A stretch of 27,869 bases of DNA from a virus, in the IMG/VR virus record IMGVR_UViG_3300034375_006496, positions 1 through 27,869 of that record, one strand, 5' to 3'. How positions within the stretch are numbered: position 1 is the first letter of the stretch; each line of letters starts with the position of its first letter. Shown piece after piece: positions 6,742-13,246 of this stretch. The position numbers and the translations under genes were made by a program. A model generated the notes under the pieces. That model was not told the DNA's origin. It saw only the letters and a program-made list of their open reading frames with translations, and searched no databases.

Positions 6742-6993
6742 TACGGATACTGTGGGGCGCGAGGTGCGGGGGGCAGGATTGCGGGGAAACCATATGGCGA
6801 AAAAATTATGCGGGGTGGTGATGATAATACAGAATTAGCGCGGACGAGCGGCGACCCCCCTCCCCCCCTAGGTGTGGCTCGCGTCTCGATTTAGCGCGTG
6901 ATTCTAAGTCACATGCTATGCTTTGGCGTTGAATAGCAACGATTTACGAAAATGCACGCTAGAAAAGCGGGGAAACATGCTTGGTTTTTAGCG

Positions 6994-7042
6994 GGTTTGC
7001 CAGGTTTGCGGGGACCGGGTTTGCTTGGTTTGCCGGGTTTGC
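6994..7042 (+). repeat. Five GGTTTGC iterons
   Basis: Exact copies at 6994, 7003, 7018, 7027 and 7036, so with steps of 9, 15, 9 and 9 bp. Iterated words in a gene-free stretch are typical of replication origins or of slipped-strand expansion. No initiator target is known here. Confidence 0.7.
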
Positions 7043-7120
7043 GTGCAATCTGCTTTACATATGTATAGCAAATTCATTGATGGGGGAAGAAATGCATCAC
7101 ATTCGCATCGATTCTGCATT

Positions 7121-7164
7121 GGTTCCACTTTCCCGGCTTCCCAGGTTCCCGGTTCCCAGGTTCC
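7121..7164 (+). repeat. Four GGTTCC copies with matching inverted sequence nearby
   Basis: GGTTCC occurs at 7121, 7144, 7151 and 7159. The central CCCGGTTCCC (7148-7157) can pair with GGGAACCGG at about 7224-7232, which would enclose the 7212-7223 palindrome. This suggests RNA or cruciform structure just ahead of the Gp88-like gene. Confidence 0.55.
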
Positions 7165-7211
7165 GGCTCTTCCCTCTTTTTCGCTTGGTCCAGGTATTCG
7201 TTCAAACCGTT

Positions 7212-7223
7212 GGCCATATGGCC
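7212..7223. repeat. Perfect palindrome GGCCATATGGCC
   Basis: A 12-bp perfect palindrome in the gene-free region, 120 bp before the Gp88-like gene. It could be a dimeric-protein site or part of a local fold. It also resembles ACCATATGGC at about 6790. Confidence 0.5.
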
Positions 7224-7255
7224 GGGAACCGGCCCGTTGGCCCGCGTTAGTAGGG

Positions 7256-7267
7256 ACGCGCTTTTAT
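7256..7267 (+). repeat. Left copy of 12-bp direct repeat flanking the Gp88 cassette
   Basis: ACGCGCTTTTAT, exact match to 8689-8700 on the other side of genes 7345-8665. After each copy comes an AT-rich stretch (TATAGTT or TTATTTG) and then CTACA. A 9-bp part is present a third time at 8664-8672. Confidence 0.55.
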
Positions 7268-7324
7268 ATAGTTATAACCTACAAAACATTTTTTTGTTTT
7301 ATTTGCTTGCTATTTGTTCTCATG

Positions 7325-7331
7325 TGTAGTT
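7325..7331 (-). promoter_or_regulatory. Intergenic motif site 3
   Basis: TGTAGTTTATAGGG on the plus strand, 14 nt before the ATG of the Gp88-like gene (AACTACACATG on the minus strand). It is the only exact copy lying closely upstream of a plus-strand gene in the TGTAGTT sense, apart from site 6. Confidence 0.5.
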
Positions 7332-7344
7332 TATAGGGTACGGT

Positions 7345-8328
7345 ATGAAAGAAAAAACTATGATTCCACCTAAACTATCAACGCCGGGTAAAATCGATTT
7401 AGCGCGGGCCGCGCTTGCAAATGATTTACCCTTACTCTCAAAACTAGTTGCGGCTATTCCTGGGGACCCGAGCGCGACAAATACAACTAAGTACTTTGCA
7501 ACGGGATTTTTGACTTGGTTCGTGGACCAAAGCGGGCCAACGCCGTTTTCCGTATTTGCGGCGGCGGGAAATATGAAATTGCCATTTTACGCGTTTTCGA
7601 GTTTGCCCGGTTTTGATTGTCCGGGCGCGGGCGCTTGTTTGTACGGTGAAAATGAATTCACGCCGGATAACTTTGGCAAGGGATGGTGCTATTCATTTAC
7701 CGGGTGGCGCTACCCGGCGGCGTTTTTTCGTCAATTGCAAAACTCTATTTTGTTACGGTCAAAAGCGGGCCGAGCAATCGTTGCAAGTGAATTTGCGAAT
7801 ATACCCGCCGGGCGTACCGTTCGCTTATATGTAGACGGTGACTTTGCCAATTTAGCTATTTTGCGTTTTTGGATGGACCAATGCAAATCTAGAGATGACA
7901 TTACAATTGCGGGCCATAATGGAATTGCCGGCTACGGGTACAGTAAGTCATGGAAGCTTTTCCTTGAACTAGATAAGCAAGGGTATGAATGGCCCAAAAA
8001 CTATTTGCTAAATGTTTCGAGCGGGTCCCGGTACGGTTCAACCGTAAAAGAAAAGCTTTTGCAATTGGATTGCACGCGCGGCGAATTTGTGGCGGTACCG
8101 GTTGCGAGAAAGTGGATAACTAGCAAGGCCTACCAGGATAAAGACAATGAAGGGTCCAAAGAATACCGGAAAGAAGTATTACAAGCGCTAAAGGAAGCGG
8201 GCCACGAAAAGAGATTTGCTTGTCCGGGAGCATGTGGCAATTGCATTGCCAGGAAAAAACATGCTTGCGGCGAAGGCCGTTTACGCGGCGTTACAATTGG
8301 CATTGGAATACACAGCGTTAAAGGATAA
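7345..8328 (+). CDS. Gp88-like cysteine-rich protein, 327 aa
   Basis: The central part has AAAGNMKLPFYAFSSLPG followed by CPGAGACLYG (C92, C98), then WCYSFTGWRYP (C115), RLYVDGDFANL at about 160-170, GYGYSKSW and a late cysteine cluster CPGACGNC (C293, C297, C300) with C308. This order (GN-K-x-P, LP, CPGAxxC, then a D-G-D-F strand, a Y-S/T-K-S segment and a final Cys cluster) resembles the Gene product 88 family known from actinophages and plasmids, whose function is unknown. The cysteine spacing suggests an Fe-S or zinc site. Start may be M1 at 7345 or M6 at 7360. The word GCGGGCC occurs five times in this gene, and its use of GCG, TTT and TTG differs from neighbours, suggesting recent transfer. 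Two tiny genes follow in the same unit. Confidence 0.65.
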   Translation: MKEKTMIPPKLSTPGKIDLARAALANDLPLLSKLVAAIPGDPSATNTTKYFATGFLTWFVDQSGPTPFSVFAAAGNMKLPFYAFSSLPGFDCPGAGACLYGENEFTPDNFGKGWCYSFTGWRYPAAFFRQLQNSILLRSKAGRAIVASEFANIPAGRTVRLYVDGDFANLAILRFWMDQCKSRDDITIAGHNGIAGYGYSKSWKLFLELDKQGYEWPKNYLLNVSSGSRYGSTVKEKLLQLDCTRGEFVAVPVARKWITSKAYQDKDNEGSKEYRKEVLQALKEAGHEKRFACPGACGNCIARKKHACGEGRLRGVTIGIGIHSVKG

Positions 8329-8333
8329 GAGAA

Positions 8334-8510
8334 ATGAATTCAAAACTATTTAAGCAAATACCCGAACACGAAAAAAGCACTTGCCCGCATTGCAAGCAAA
8401 GTAAACCTAATTGGCTATTCTTTTATGATCGCGGGCAATGGAATTTTAATTTGTGCGATGAATGCGGAACATCTAAAGAGGTTAAAGAATATAGAAAAAA
8501 GAACAAATGA
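8334..8510 (+). CDS. Zinc-ribbon-like small protein, 58 aa
   Basis: It begins 6 nt after the Gp88-like stop. A CPHC (residues 17-20) and CDEC (41-44) pair separated by an aromatic stretch (NWLFFYDRGQWNFNL) is a classic zinc-ribbon or treble-clef arrangement, followed by a basic tail. The end is joined to the next gene by an ATGA overlap. Zinc ribbons of this size bind DNA, RNA or protein. No named family. The close placement suggests it works with the Gp88-like protein. Confidence 0.7.
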   Translation: MNSKLFKQIPEHEKSTCPHCKQSKPNWLFFYDRGQWNFNLCDECGTSKEVKEYRKKNK

Positions 8511-8665
8511 ATAAGGAACAAATACGCGCTTTGCTTGGTCAGCTCATAAGCTTGCAAGCCATGATAAGAGAAATGGAAGAAAAAGGATTTTCATGGGATA
8601 AGATGCAATCAATAAAAGATAATTTGCGGCTTATGATTATAGACATTGAGAAAACACTCGATTGA
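8507..8665 (+). CDS. Small helical protein, 52 aa
   Basis: ATG 8507 overlaps the TGA of the zinc-ribbon gene. The whole sequence is predicted helical (IRALLGQLISLQAMIREMEE, then DKMQSIKDNLRLMIIDIEK), like a two-helix hairpin. It closes the three-gene cassette. No family recognised; a small partner or regulator is plausible. Confidence 0.6.
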   Translation: MNKEQIRALLGQLISLQAMIREMEEKGFSWDKMQSIKDNLRLMIIDIEKTLD

Positions 8666-8688
8666 CGCGCTTCTAATCCAAACGAGAA

Positions 8689-8700
8689 ACGCGCTTTTAT
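8689..8700 (+). repeat. Right copy of 12-bp direct repeat flanking the Gp88 cassette
   Basis: ACGCGCTTTTAT, identical to 7256-7267. It lies 24 bp after the end of the last cassette gene and just before motif site 4. Together the copies bound about 1.43 kb of compositionally different DNA, as if duplicated or recombined at insertion. Confidence 0.55.
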
Positions 8701-8711
8701 TTATTTGAACA

Positions 8712-8718
8712 AACTACA
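8712..8718 (+). promoter_or_regulatory. Intergenic motif site 4 (AACTACA)
   Basis: CAAACTACATACACACACACATG on the plus strand is split here as the core and a CA repeat running into the ATG at 8730. It heads the unit of small early genes. Confidence 0.5.
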
Positions 8719-8729
8719 TACACACACAC

Positions 8730-8831
8730 ATGAATACACTATTTGAGTTAATACTATTTTTTCCCTGGGTTCCGGTTTTCGCAGTCATAGCCTGGGACCT
8801 TATCCAATACGAGAAAGGCGGGGACCTATGA
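8730..8831 (+). CDS. Membrane micro-protein, 33 aa
   Basis: MNTLFELILFFPWVPVFAVI gives a single transmembrane helix, followed by a short charged end (DLIQYEKGGDL). The stop overlaps the ATG of the next gene. A CA repeat precedes the start rather than a Shine-Dalgarno. Function unknown; phage early membrane peptides often alter host membrane functions. Confidence 0.55.
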   Translation: MNTLFELILFFPWVPVFAVIAWDLIQYEKGGDL

Positions 8832-9034
8832 AACACGCCAAAAACCTATTCGCGGAAGCGGTCAGTCAATTGATCGAGATGGGAGAGAAACAGCGGAAAT
8901 TACTCCAGGAGAAGGAGAAAGCGGTTGATCATTCCGATCGTGAAACGATCTCGCAGATCCGCGCTAAGGAGAAACGCGCACATGTGAGGCTTACGGAGAG
9001 GGAGAAAGTGCAATTACATTTTAACTTCAACTAA
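8828..9034 (+). CDS. Small coiled-coil protein, 68 aa
   Basis: Highly charged and helical throughout (EMGEKQRKLLQEKEKAVDHS; REREKVQ-like end), predicted as a coiled coil. ATG 8828 overlaps the stop of the membrane micro-protein and is preceded by GGCGGGGACCT. No family recognised. It belongs to the early small-gene unit. Confidence 0.65.
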   Translation: MKHAKNLFAEAVSQLIEMGEKQRKLLQEKEKAVDHSDRETISQIRAKEKRAHVRLTEREKVQLHFNFN

Positions 9035-9057
9035 ACCACAAAAGGGAAAGAAAAACT

Positions 9058-9372
9058 ATGATTACAACAAAAGAGAAACACGCCACACACACGCCAGGAC
9101 CTTGGAAGATCGAGGATTGCACTCCAGGAGAAAACACGGGGTTGCGTTTCGAGGTAGGCACAAAGGATAGCGTCATTGCACGCACAACGGACGGATGGAA
9201 GGAAGCGCGCGCCAACGCGCGTTTGATCGCCGCGGCTCCGGAGCTATTGGAGCAATGCAGGGAGTTCGAGAAATGCCTTACGCATCTAATCAATAGCGGG
9301 GATAGTGGAGCAGACCTGGAGCGCGATAAACTCCGCGAGGTCCTCGCCAAAGTAGAGGGGGGTGAGGGATGA
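9058..9372 (+). CDS. Common phage protein with THTPGPW and ANARLIAAAPELL, 104 aa
   Basis: Near the N-terminus is HTPGPWKIED, and at about 62-78 ARANARLIAAAPELLEQC, which together mark a very widespread family of small phage proteins of unknown function. Its arrangement (an N-terminal beta part, a helix, a variable C-terminus) is as usual. A GGGAAAG stretch precedes the ATG. The stop overlaps the next possible start by ATGA. Occurrence in early, non-structural regions fits. The family call is strong and the function unknown. Confidence 0.85.
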   Translation: MITTKEKHATHTPGPWKIEDCTPGENTGLRFEVGTKDSVIARTTDGWKEARANARLIAAAPELLEQCREFEKCLTHLINSGDSGADLERDKLREVLAKVEGGEG

Positions 9373-9587
9373 GACTTATTGAGGAGAAAGAGAAACCTAT
9401 GACTGATGAGATGAAACAAAGGGTTATTCGCGTCATTAATGAATTAAAGGATTACTCAATGATTGATGAGCAAATTGAGGATTGGAAGAAAGTTGATGAT
9501 ATGGATGGCCCTCTAAGTTGGGCTTTGGGGGTCCGTATTGAGGTCAATGAATTGCTTGCAGATTTGGAAGGAGAAACCCATGACTAA
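9369..9587 (+). CDS. Small acidic helical protein, 72 aa (or 62 aa from 9399)
   Basis: The ATG at 9369 overlaps the stop of the previous gene. A second ATG at 9399 stands after GAGGAGAAAGAG, similar to the leaders of its neighbours, giving a 62-aa protein. Helical segments include TDEMKQRVIRVINELKDYS and SWALGVRIEVNELLADLEGE. No family recognised. The start cannot be settled from the sequence. Confidence 0.65.
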   Translation: MRLIEEKEKPMTDEMKQRVIRVINELKDYSMIDEQIEDWKKVDDMDGPLSWALGVRIEVNELLADLEGETHD

Positions 9588-9714
9588 ACCAAACGAGTCC
9601 GACACAATTGCGCGCCTGGCGTTGGGCCTCCTCGTCTTTTTGGCGATGAGGTTCGCGCCCAGGGTGATTGAAGCTTGGCAAAAGAGAAAGAACATGAAAG
9701 GAGAAATGCGATGA
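9580..9714 (+). CDS. Membrane micro-protein, 44 aa
   Basis: ATG 9580 follows a good AAGGAGAAACCC site, and the frame overlaps its neighbours by 8 nt and by ATGA. IARLALGLLVFLAMRFAP gives one transmembrane helix with a basic C-terminal tail (QKRKNMKGEMR), so probably a cytoplasmic C-terminus. Function unknown. Confidence 0.65.
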   Translation: MTKPNESDTIARLALGLLVFLAMRFAPRVIEAWQKRKNMKGEMR

Positions 9715-9962
9715 AGATATATTTTGTCGATATAAGTGGAGCCGGAGAACTTAACTCACGCGGCATGGCTAAGTGCTTTGCAAACAAAGCGGAGGCCGTG
9801 AAGGCCGCAAAGCAATTTTGCAGAGAATCAGATGATACAGATTTCGAGCCTGAGATGATTAGGCCGATAGAATTTGAGAATACCAAGAAAGGTATCCTTG
9901 GTTTGATTGATTCGATTAAAGGCGATATCGTACAAAACTATGGCGGGGGTTATATAGAATAA
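9711..9962 (+). CDS. Small unknown protein, 83 aa
   Basis: The start at 9711 is chosen over an upstream ATG at 9675 because GAAAGGAGAAATGCG precedes it and it overlaps the stop of the membrane micro-protein. The N-terminus MKIYFVDISGAGELNS and the following helix with alternating lysine and alanine (NKAEAVKAAKQFCRES) look like a compact beta-alpha fold. Proteins of this look are frequent in early phage operons. No family recognised. It is the last gene of its unit, with a terminator after it. Confidence 0.7.
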   Translation: MKIYFVDISGAGELNSRGMAKCFANKAEAVKAAKQFCRESDDTDFEPEMIRPIEFENTKKGILGLIDSIKGDIVQNYGGGYIE

Positions 9963-10035
9963 GAGAAATCGCCAAGAAGGCACCTAGAAAGCGTTTTGAT
10001 GTAAAAATCTGTCTAATTTAGCATACCCTACACAC

Positions 10036-10080
10036 AAAAGCACGATTTGATGCCTTCCTGAGCTTCTATCGTGCTTTTTT
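10036..10080. terminator. Bidirectional rho-independent terminator
   Basis: AAAAGCACGAT (10036-10046) and ATCGTGCTTTT (10068-10078) form an 11-bp stem with a 21-nt loop, flanked by A and T runs so that it can end transcripts from both sides. It separates the plus-strand early unit from the convergent replication operon ending at 10096. Confidence 0.85.
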
Positions 10081-10089
10081 GTATCCATC

Positions 10090-10096
10090 TGTAGTT
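10090..10096 (-). promoter_or_regulatory. Intergenic motif site 5
   Basis: On the minus strand GGTAAACTACAGATGGATAC overlaps the TAA stop of the helicase gene. It stands at the 3' end of an operon rather than at its start, which argues against a simple promoter role for every copy. Confidence 0.5.
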
Positions 10097-11355
10097 TACC
10101 AAGTCTTTGATTCTTCTTTTTGACCTAGAGATGTTGTCCAATTGCCCGTACTCTTCTCAAATCCAAGCATGACCTTGAGATCAGTCTCTCCTCCACGGTT
10201 CTTTGCAATGTGGCAATTGATACGGTCTTTCGTTTCATCCACCTTGTCATCCACGGATAGGAGAAACACGCAATCGGCATCCTGCTCGATACTCCCGGAG
10301 TCTCTCAAATCGGAGAGCATGGGCTTTCTGTTATTGATCTCGCATTGTCTTGATAATTGAGAAAGGGCAAGCACGGGAATCTGTAGCTCCATGCTGATCT
10401 GTTTGAGGCTACGAGAAATGGCGGTGATCTCCTGCACGCGGGAGTCGTAACCCGGAGCGCTCACCAATTGGAGGTAATCGATCACCGCAAGCCCGACATC
10501 TCCTTTCACTCGCTCCTGGGCGAGAAAGGCGCGGATCGAGTCTAGCGTGGCCTTGTTGTCATCCTTGAAGGTTATGGGCCATCCCTGCATTCTCTTTGTG
10601 GCATCCTCGAGCTTCTTGCGATGGGCGGGGAGAAGATCCCCTTTCATGCGTGGGCGGGCAACCCCGCTCTCGCGGGAGAGTAACCGCCCGGAGCATTCCG
10701 AGGCACTCATCTCAAGGGATGCGTAGCTTGCACGGTATCCCCTCTTCGCAATCTCATGAGAGAAATGCAATGCGAGTCCTGACTTCCCTACTCCAGGTCT
10801 TGCGGCTAGGACATAAAGCTTACCCGGTTGGAATCCTCCGCTCAGACAAAAATCCAATCGTTTGAATCCTGTGCTTACTGCGGATGATTCTCCCGCATCG
10901 ATGGAAAGAAACTCAGAATGTGCTTCCTTGGTGGCGGGTCCCACTTTTACCTGTCCCTTGCCTGACGCTAATGCTTTGGCTACCCTCAGATTAAACTCTG
11001 AGGCAATCTCATCTGATTGTTTATTCTGTTTGAGCATATCCGAGGATACCATGATTGCCCGTTCCACTTCGCGTCTGTTTCGCGACTCCACCAATTGATC
11101 CACATATCTCTCCACCTGTCCTCCGCCATACTTCTCTGCGAGTTCAAGAGCTTCCGAGGAATACTCAGGTAGCTCAATTGCCACATCCACCTCGTTTAAC
11201 TCGGATCGCTCTGCGATCAAACGGAATATCGCTTGGTGCGCGGGCGAGGAGAAGTCATTCTCCGTTAAGCGCTCAACTGCGGTGGCGGTGGAGAGATTTG
11301 TGTCATCCCGGAGACATGCGGCTAGGACCGCTTGTTCTGATACCAAGAAATCCAT
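10096..11355 (-). CDS. dnaB: Replicative DNA helicase, DnaB family
   Basis: A 419-residue protein from ATG 11355 (TGATG overlap with the gene before it; a TTG three nt earlier is unlikely). The N-terminal helical domain begins SEQAVLAACL and includes the typical HQAIFRLI. The RecA-like domain has Walker A ARPGVGKS at about 185-192, LEMSASECSGRLL, Walker B VIDYLQLV at about 291-298, ALSQLSRQCE at about 330, LRDSGSIEQDAD, and the KNRGG arginine finger at about 386. DnaB unwinds the fork ahead of the replisome as a hexamer. It is the last gene of the replication operon and is next to a putative primosomal protein. Length is a little shorter than cellular DnaB, as usual in phages. Confidence 0.95.
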   Translation of the reverse strand: MDFLVSEQAVLAACLRDDTNLSTATAVERLTENDFSSPAHQAIFRLIAERSELNEVDVAIELPEYSSEALELAEKYGGGQVERYVDQLVESRNRREVERAIMVSSDMLKQNKQSDEIASEFNLRVAKALASGKGQVKVGPATKEAHSEFLSIDAGESSAVSTGFKRLDFCLSGGFQPGKLYVLAARPGVGKSGLALHFSHEIAKRGYRASYASLEMSASECSGRLLSRESGVARPRMKGDLLPAHRKKLEDATKRMQGWPITFKDDNKATLDSIRAFLAQERVKGDVGLAVIDYLQLVSAPGYDSRVQEITAISRSLKQISMELQIPVLALSQLSRQCEINNRKPMLSDLRDSGSIEQDADCVFLLSVDDKVDETKDRINCHIAKNRGGETDLKVMLGFEKSTGNWTTSLGQKEESKTW

Positions 11356-11840
11356 CAAAACTCTTCCTCGTCCTCATACTCAGGAATTGTGACCTCCTTG
11401 AGAATAGGATCGTTATTTCCCTGTGGCATCTTCTCCTTGATCCATCTCCTGCACGCATTCCGGTATGTGGCAATCCAATCAGCCTGGGTATGTCCCTTCC
11501 CTTTTGCCCAATCCACGAAGATGGAAACCGCTTTCTCATGATCAAGTCCTTCCTTCTCAGCAATATCTTTTGGGGGGGCAAAATTAGAGGGGATCTTTGA
11601 TGCCCTCGTTTTTGATTTCTTTTTTCCACTAACCGCGGATTTTTCGCTATATCTAATATTAAAACAATTGGAACAATTGTCGCGCACGCGCGAGGGATGC
11701 CGCAGATACTCCACCAGGAGTGGAGTAATGGTGGAAACTGCGGTAACTCCATAAAGATCACAATGCTCTTTCAAAAGATCACTTATCCATTGAGGAACCT
11801 TGATGCGCAGTTCTGTCTTTTTCTGTATTTCGTCTGTCAT
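11355..11840 (-). CDS. Putative primosomal/helicase-loading protein, 161 aa
   Basis: Start set at 11840 because it forms a TAATG junction with the membrane micro-ORF; an upstream in-frame extension of 20 residues is unlikely. The N-terminus (ELRIKVPQWISDLLKEHC) resembles a small DNA-binding or winged-helix segment. A lysine-rich linker at about 72-82 follows. The C-terminal DWIATYRNACRRWIKEK resembles the W-xx-A-x-R-NW ending of phage replication O/DnaT-type proteins, which bring DnaB to the origin. The position directly before dnaB supports this. A CSNC pair at about 56-59 is present. The assignment is by context and one motif, so moderate. Confidence 0.5.
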   Translation of the reverse strand: MTDEIQKKTELRIKVPQWISDLLKEHCDLYGVTAVSTITPLLVEYLRHPSRVRDNCSNCFNIRYSEKSAVSGKKKSKTRASKIPSNFAPPKDIAEKEGLDHEKAVSIFVDWAKGKGHTQADWIATYRNACRRWIKEKMPQGNNDPILKEVTIPEYEDEEEF

Positions 11841-11959
11841 TATAATCCTAAAATTGTGCAAACAAGTCCTATGATAATTGTGAAAAATACGATCCCACAT
11901 ATGGCAAATAACATGCCTTGGGCGAGTAATTTGAGTGCTAATTTTATCCCATCCATCAT
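11840..11959 (-). CDS. Membrane micro-protein in the replication operon, 39 aa
   Basis: ATG 11959 forms an ATGA overlap with the regulator stop, and its TAA forms TAATG with the next gene. A short amphipathic start (KLALKLLAQG) is followed by a strongly hydrophobic helix (FAICGIVFFTIIIGLVCTIL). Such a peptide inside a DNA replication operon is unusual; it may tether or signal to the membrane, or be an unrelated host-directed peptide. No family is recognised. Confidence 0.6.
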   Translation of the reverse strand: MMDGIKLALKLLAQGMLFAICGIVFFTIIIGLVCTILGL

Positions 11960-12579
11960 GCCACTTTCTCCTTTAATTCTTCCCTCGCTGTCATCACTTT
12001 TGCGTAAACATTCTCAGGGTAATTTTTACCAATATACATACCAAACTGCTCCGGGCAGGAAGCTCCATCCTTATTCATAAAGAACCTAAATCTCTCCAAC
12101 TTCTCTTCTAGTTCTTCTTTTACAATACACAGTGTACTCCTAGATTTTTCCCACTTCTCAGCTAACTTATTCAGGGATACACCATAAACCATGTTTGACA
12201 TTAAAATGTCAGCTTCAATTGGCGTAAGCTGATCCATGAGAATCTGAAGAGATTCCTTTTCCTCAATCGTCAATTGCTTGGTATGCGATAAGAGCCTATC
12301 AGTCTCAACATCCTTGTAGTATGTGAGATTATTCTGACGCATCTTAAACATCTCAGGCCATTCGCTAATAACATCCACAGATATTCCTGCATCGAGGAAT
12401 GCTAACTCCATCCTCTTTACCTCATTGTCTGTTGGCCTACGCTTTAAGTTTATAATCTCCCCTACTCGCGATGGCTCCATATTCATTTGCCTTGCAAGTC
12501 TCGATTGACTCCACCCAAGTTTCTGTAGCGCTTCCCATATCGCACCGTGCTTTATCTTTACTACTGCCGCTATCTTCAT
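11956..12579 (-). CDS. Regulator with an XRE-type HTH and a sigma-region-4-like HTH, 207 aa
   Basis: The start is at 12579 (ATGA overlap with the resolvase stop); a 76-residue upstream extension lies antisense-free but inside the resolvase gene and is rejected. Residues 15-45 (LQKLGWSQSRLARQMNMEPS) are an XRE-type helix-turn-helix. Residues 117-165 (LTPIEADILMSNMVYGVSLN then KLAEKWEKSRSTL) resemble sigma-70 region 4 or a similar helix-turn-helix. The C-terminus is charged and ends with KVMTAREELKEKVA. Two DNA-binding domains in one protein suggest transcription control of late genes or of the operon itself. The activity could be that of an activator binding near host polymerase, which is inference. 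Confidence 0.65.
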   Translation of the reverse strand: MKIAAVVKIKHGAIWEALQKLGWSQSRLARQMNMEPSRVGEIINLKRRPTDNEVKRMELAFLDAGISVDVISEWPEMFKMRQNNLTYYKDVETDRLLSHTKQLTIEEKESLQILMDQLTPIEADILMSNMVYGVSLNKLAEKWEKSRSTLCIVKEELEEKLERFRFFMNKDGASCPEQFGMYIGKNYPENVYAKVMTAREELKEKVA

Positions 12580-13040
12580 GACGCATTGTTTAGCATATGA
12601 TGCCTCAGAATTAGAATGGCATCTGCTGTTTTTAATGTGAGTCCCTTGGTTGAGGGAAAGAACTGCTTGGCGTGGTTCATGAGCGCTTTCTTGCGCTTGT
12701 TTGAGGTTAGCCCACTTAGTCCACTCAATCCCTTTTGCCACTCCTGTGGACGCACCAGGACAAACGGAATCTCCAATGCCCTGAGTACGCCTTCCAAGAA
12801 TCCGCATGATTTACCAAGCTTAAATGAGGTGGAACTAGGTATCGCCTTCCCCACAAAGGGAGGAACATGTTCCACCACAGCCTCGATGCTCGTCACATCC
12901 GGATGGTCTTTAAGGTCCTGCATATGCTCCACAAACTCGAAGTCCTCATCAAGAGTATGCAACGCAATCTTATGCTGTCCTCCCCATGCGATTGCGTACC
13001 CACCGGACTTACCGGGGTCTATCCCTATTGTAAGTCTCAT
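12576..13040 (-). CDS. RuvC/RNase H-fold Holliday junction resolvase, 154 aa
   Basis: Start at 13040, with a GGAGGAAAC site and an ATGA overlap with the previous stop; the 8 residues upstream are not needed. The sequence opens RLTIGIDPGKSGGYAI with D8, has E57 (AVVEHVP), and closes LKTADAILIL with D140, the expected acidic residues for a RuvC-type active site. A conserved-looking WQKGL segment precedes. Phage members resolve recombination intermediates before packaging. The position next to a RecE-like nuclease and SSB agrees. Length is normal for phage members. Confidence 0.85.
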   Translation of the reverse strand: MRLTIGIDPGKSGGYAIAWGGQHKIALHTLDEDFEFVEHMQDLKDHPDVTSIEAVVEHVPPFVGKAIPSSTSFKLGKSCGFLEGVLRALEIPFVLVRPQEWQKGLSGLSGLTSNKRKKALMNHAKQFFPSTKGLTLKTADAILILRHHMLNNAS

Positions 13041-13246
13041 GTTTCCTCCTCCTCGTCTCCGCAATCTTCCTCGAAGTGCAGGATGAGATCAGGATCGCTG
13101 ACCGCGTCCATGTCTTCCTTCTTTAAATAAGCCACCACTTGGCACACACATGCTTGCAGAACAGTAAGTGCCGCAAATGTATCTGCTTTACTCAAATGCT
13201 CCATACTCAATTGCAATGCCTTTTCCATATGTTCGATCTTATTCAT
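13037..13246 (-). CDS. Small unknown protein, 69 aa
   Basis: Predicted helical in the first 45 residues (MEKALQLSMEHLSKADTFAA; VLQACVCQVVAYLKK) with an acidic C-terminus (FEEDCGDEEEET). Joined by ATGA overlaps at both ends, between the RecE-like and resolvase genes, so probably a recombination accessory or simply a coupled passenger. No family recognised. Confidence 0.65.
   Translation of the reverse strand: MNKIEHMEKALQLSMEHLSKADTFAALTVLQACVCQVVAYLKKEDMDAVSDPDLILHFEEDCGDEEEET

Larger units (their letters stand above)
6742..7324. other. 580-bp region without a convincing gene, repeat-rich
   Basis: This is the longest stretch without a supported gene. It begins G-rich on the plus strand (6754-6786), has a C-run near 6854-6869, two GCGGGGAAAC words (6782 and 6967), iterated GGTTTGC and GGTTCC words, a 12-bp palindrome at 7212-7223 and an AT-rich end before 7345. 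Open frames here (for example 6981-7250) are products of the repeats. A replication origin, a structured non-coding RNA or the leader of the following cassette are all possible; nothing in the sequence decides between them. Confidence 0.6.

Noticed and set aside
6981-7250. Open frame in the gene-free region (phenylalanine/glycine-rich)
   Set aside because: Its composition comes from the GGTTTGC and GGTTCC repeats, it lacks a leader signal, and a second overlapping frame is equally open.
9675-9710. Upstream start for the 83-aa gene
   Set aside because: The stretch MAKEKEHERRNA overlaps the membrane micro-protein, while the ATG at 9711 has an AAGGAG site and ATGA junction.
12580-12807. N-terminal extension of the two-HTH regulator (to 283 aa)
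   Set aside because: It overlaps the resolvase gene by more than 200 bp, looks random, and the ATG at 12579 has an exact ATGA junction.
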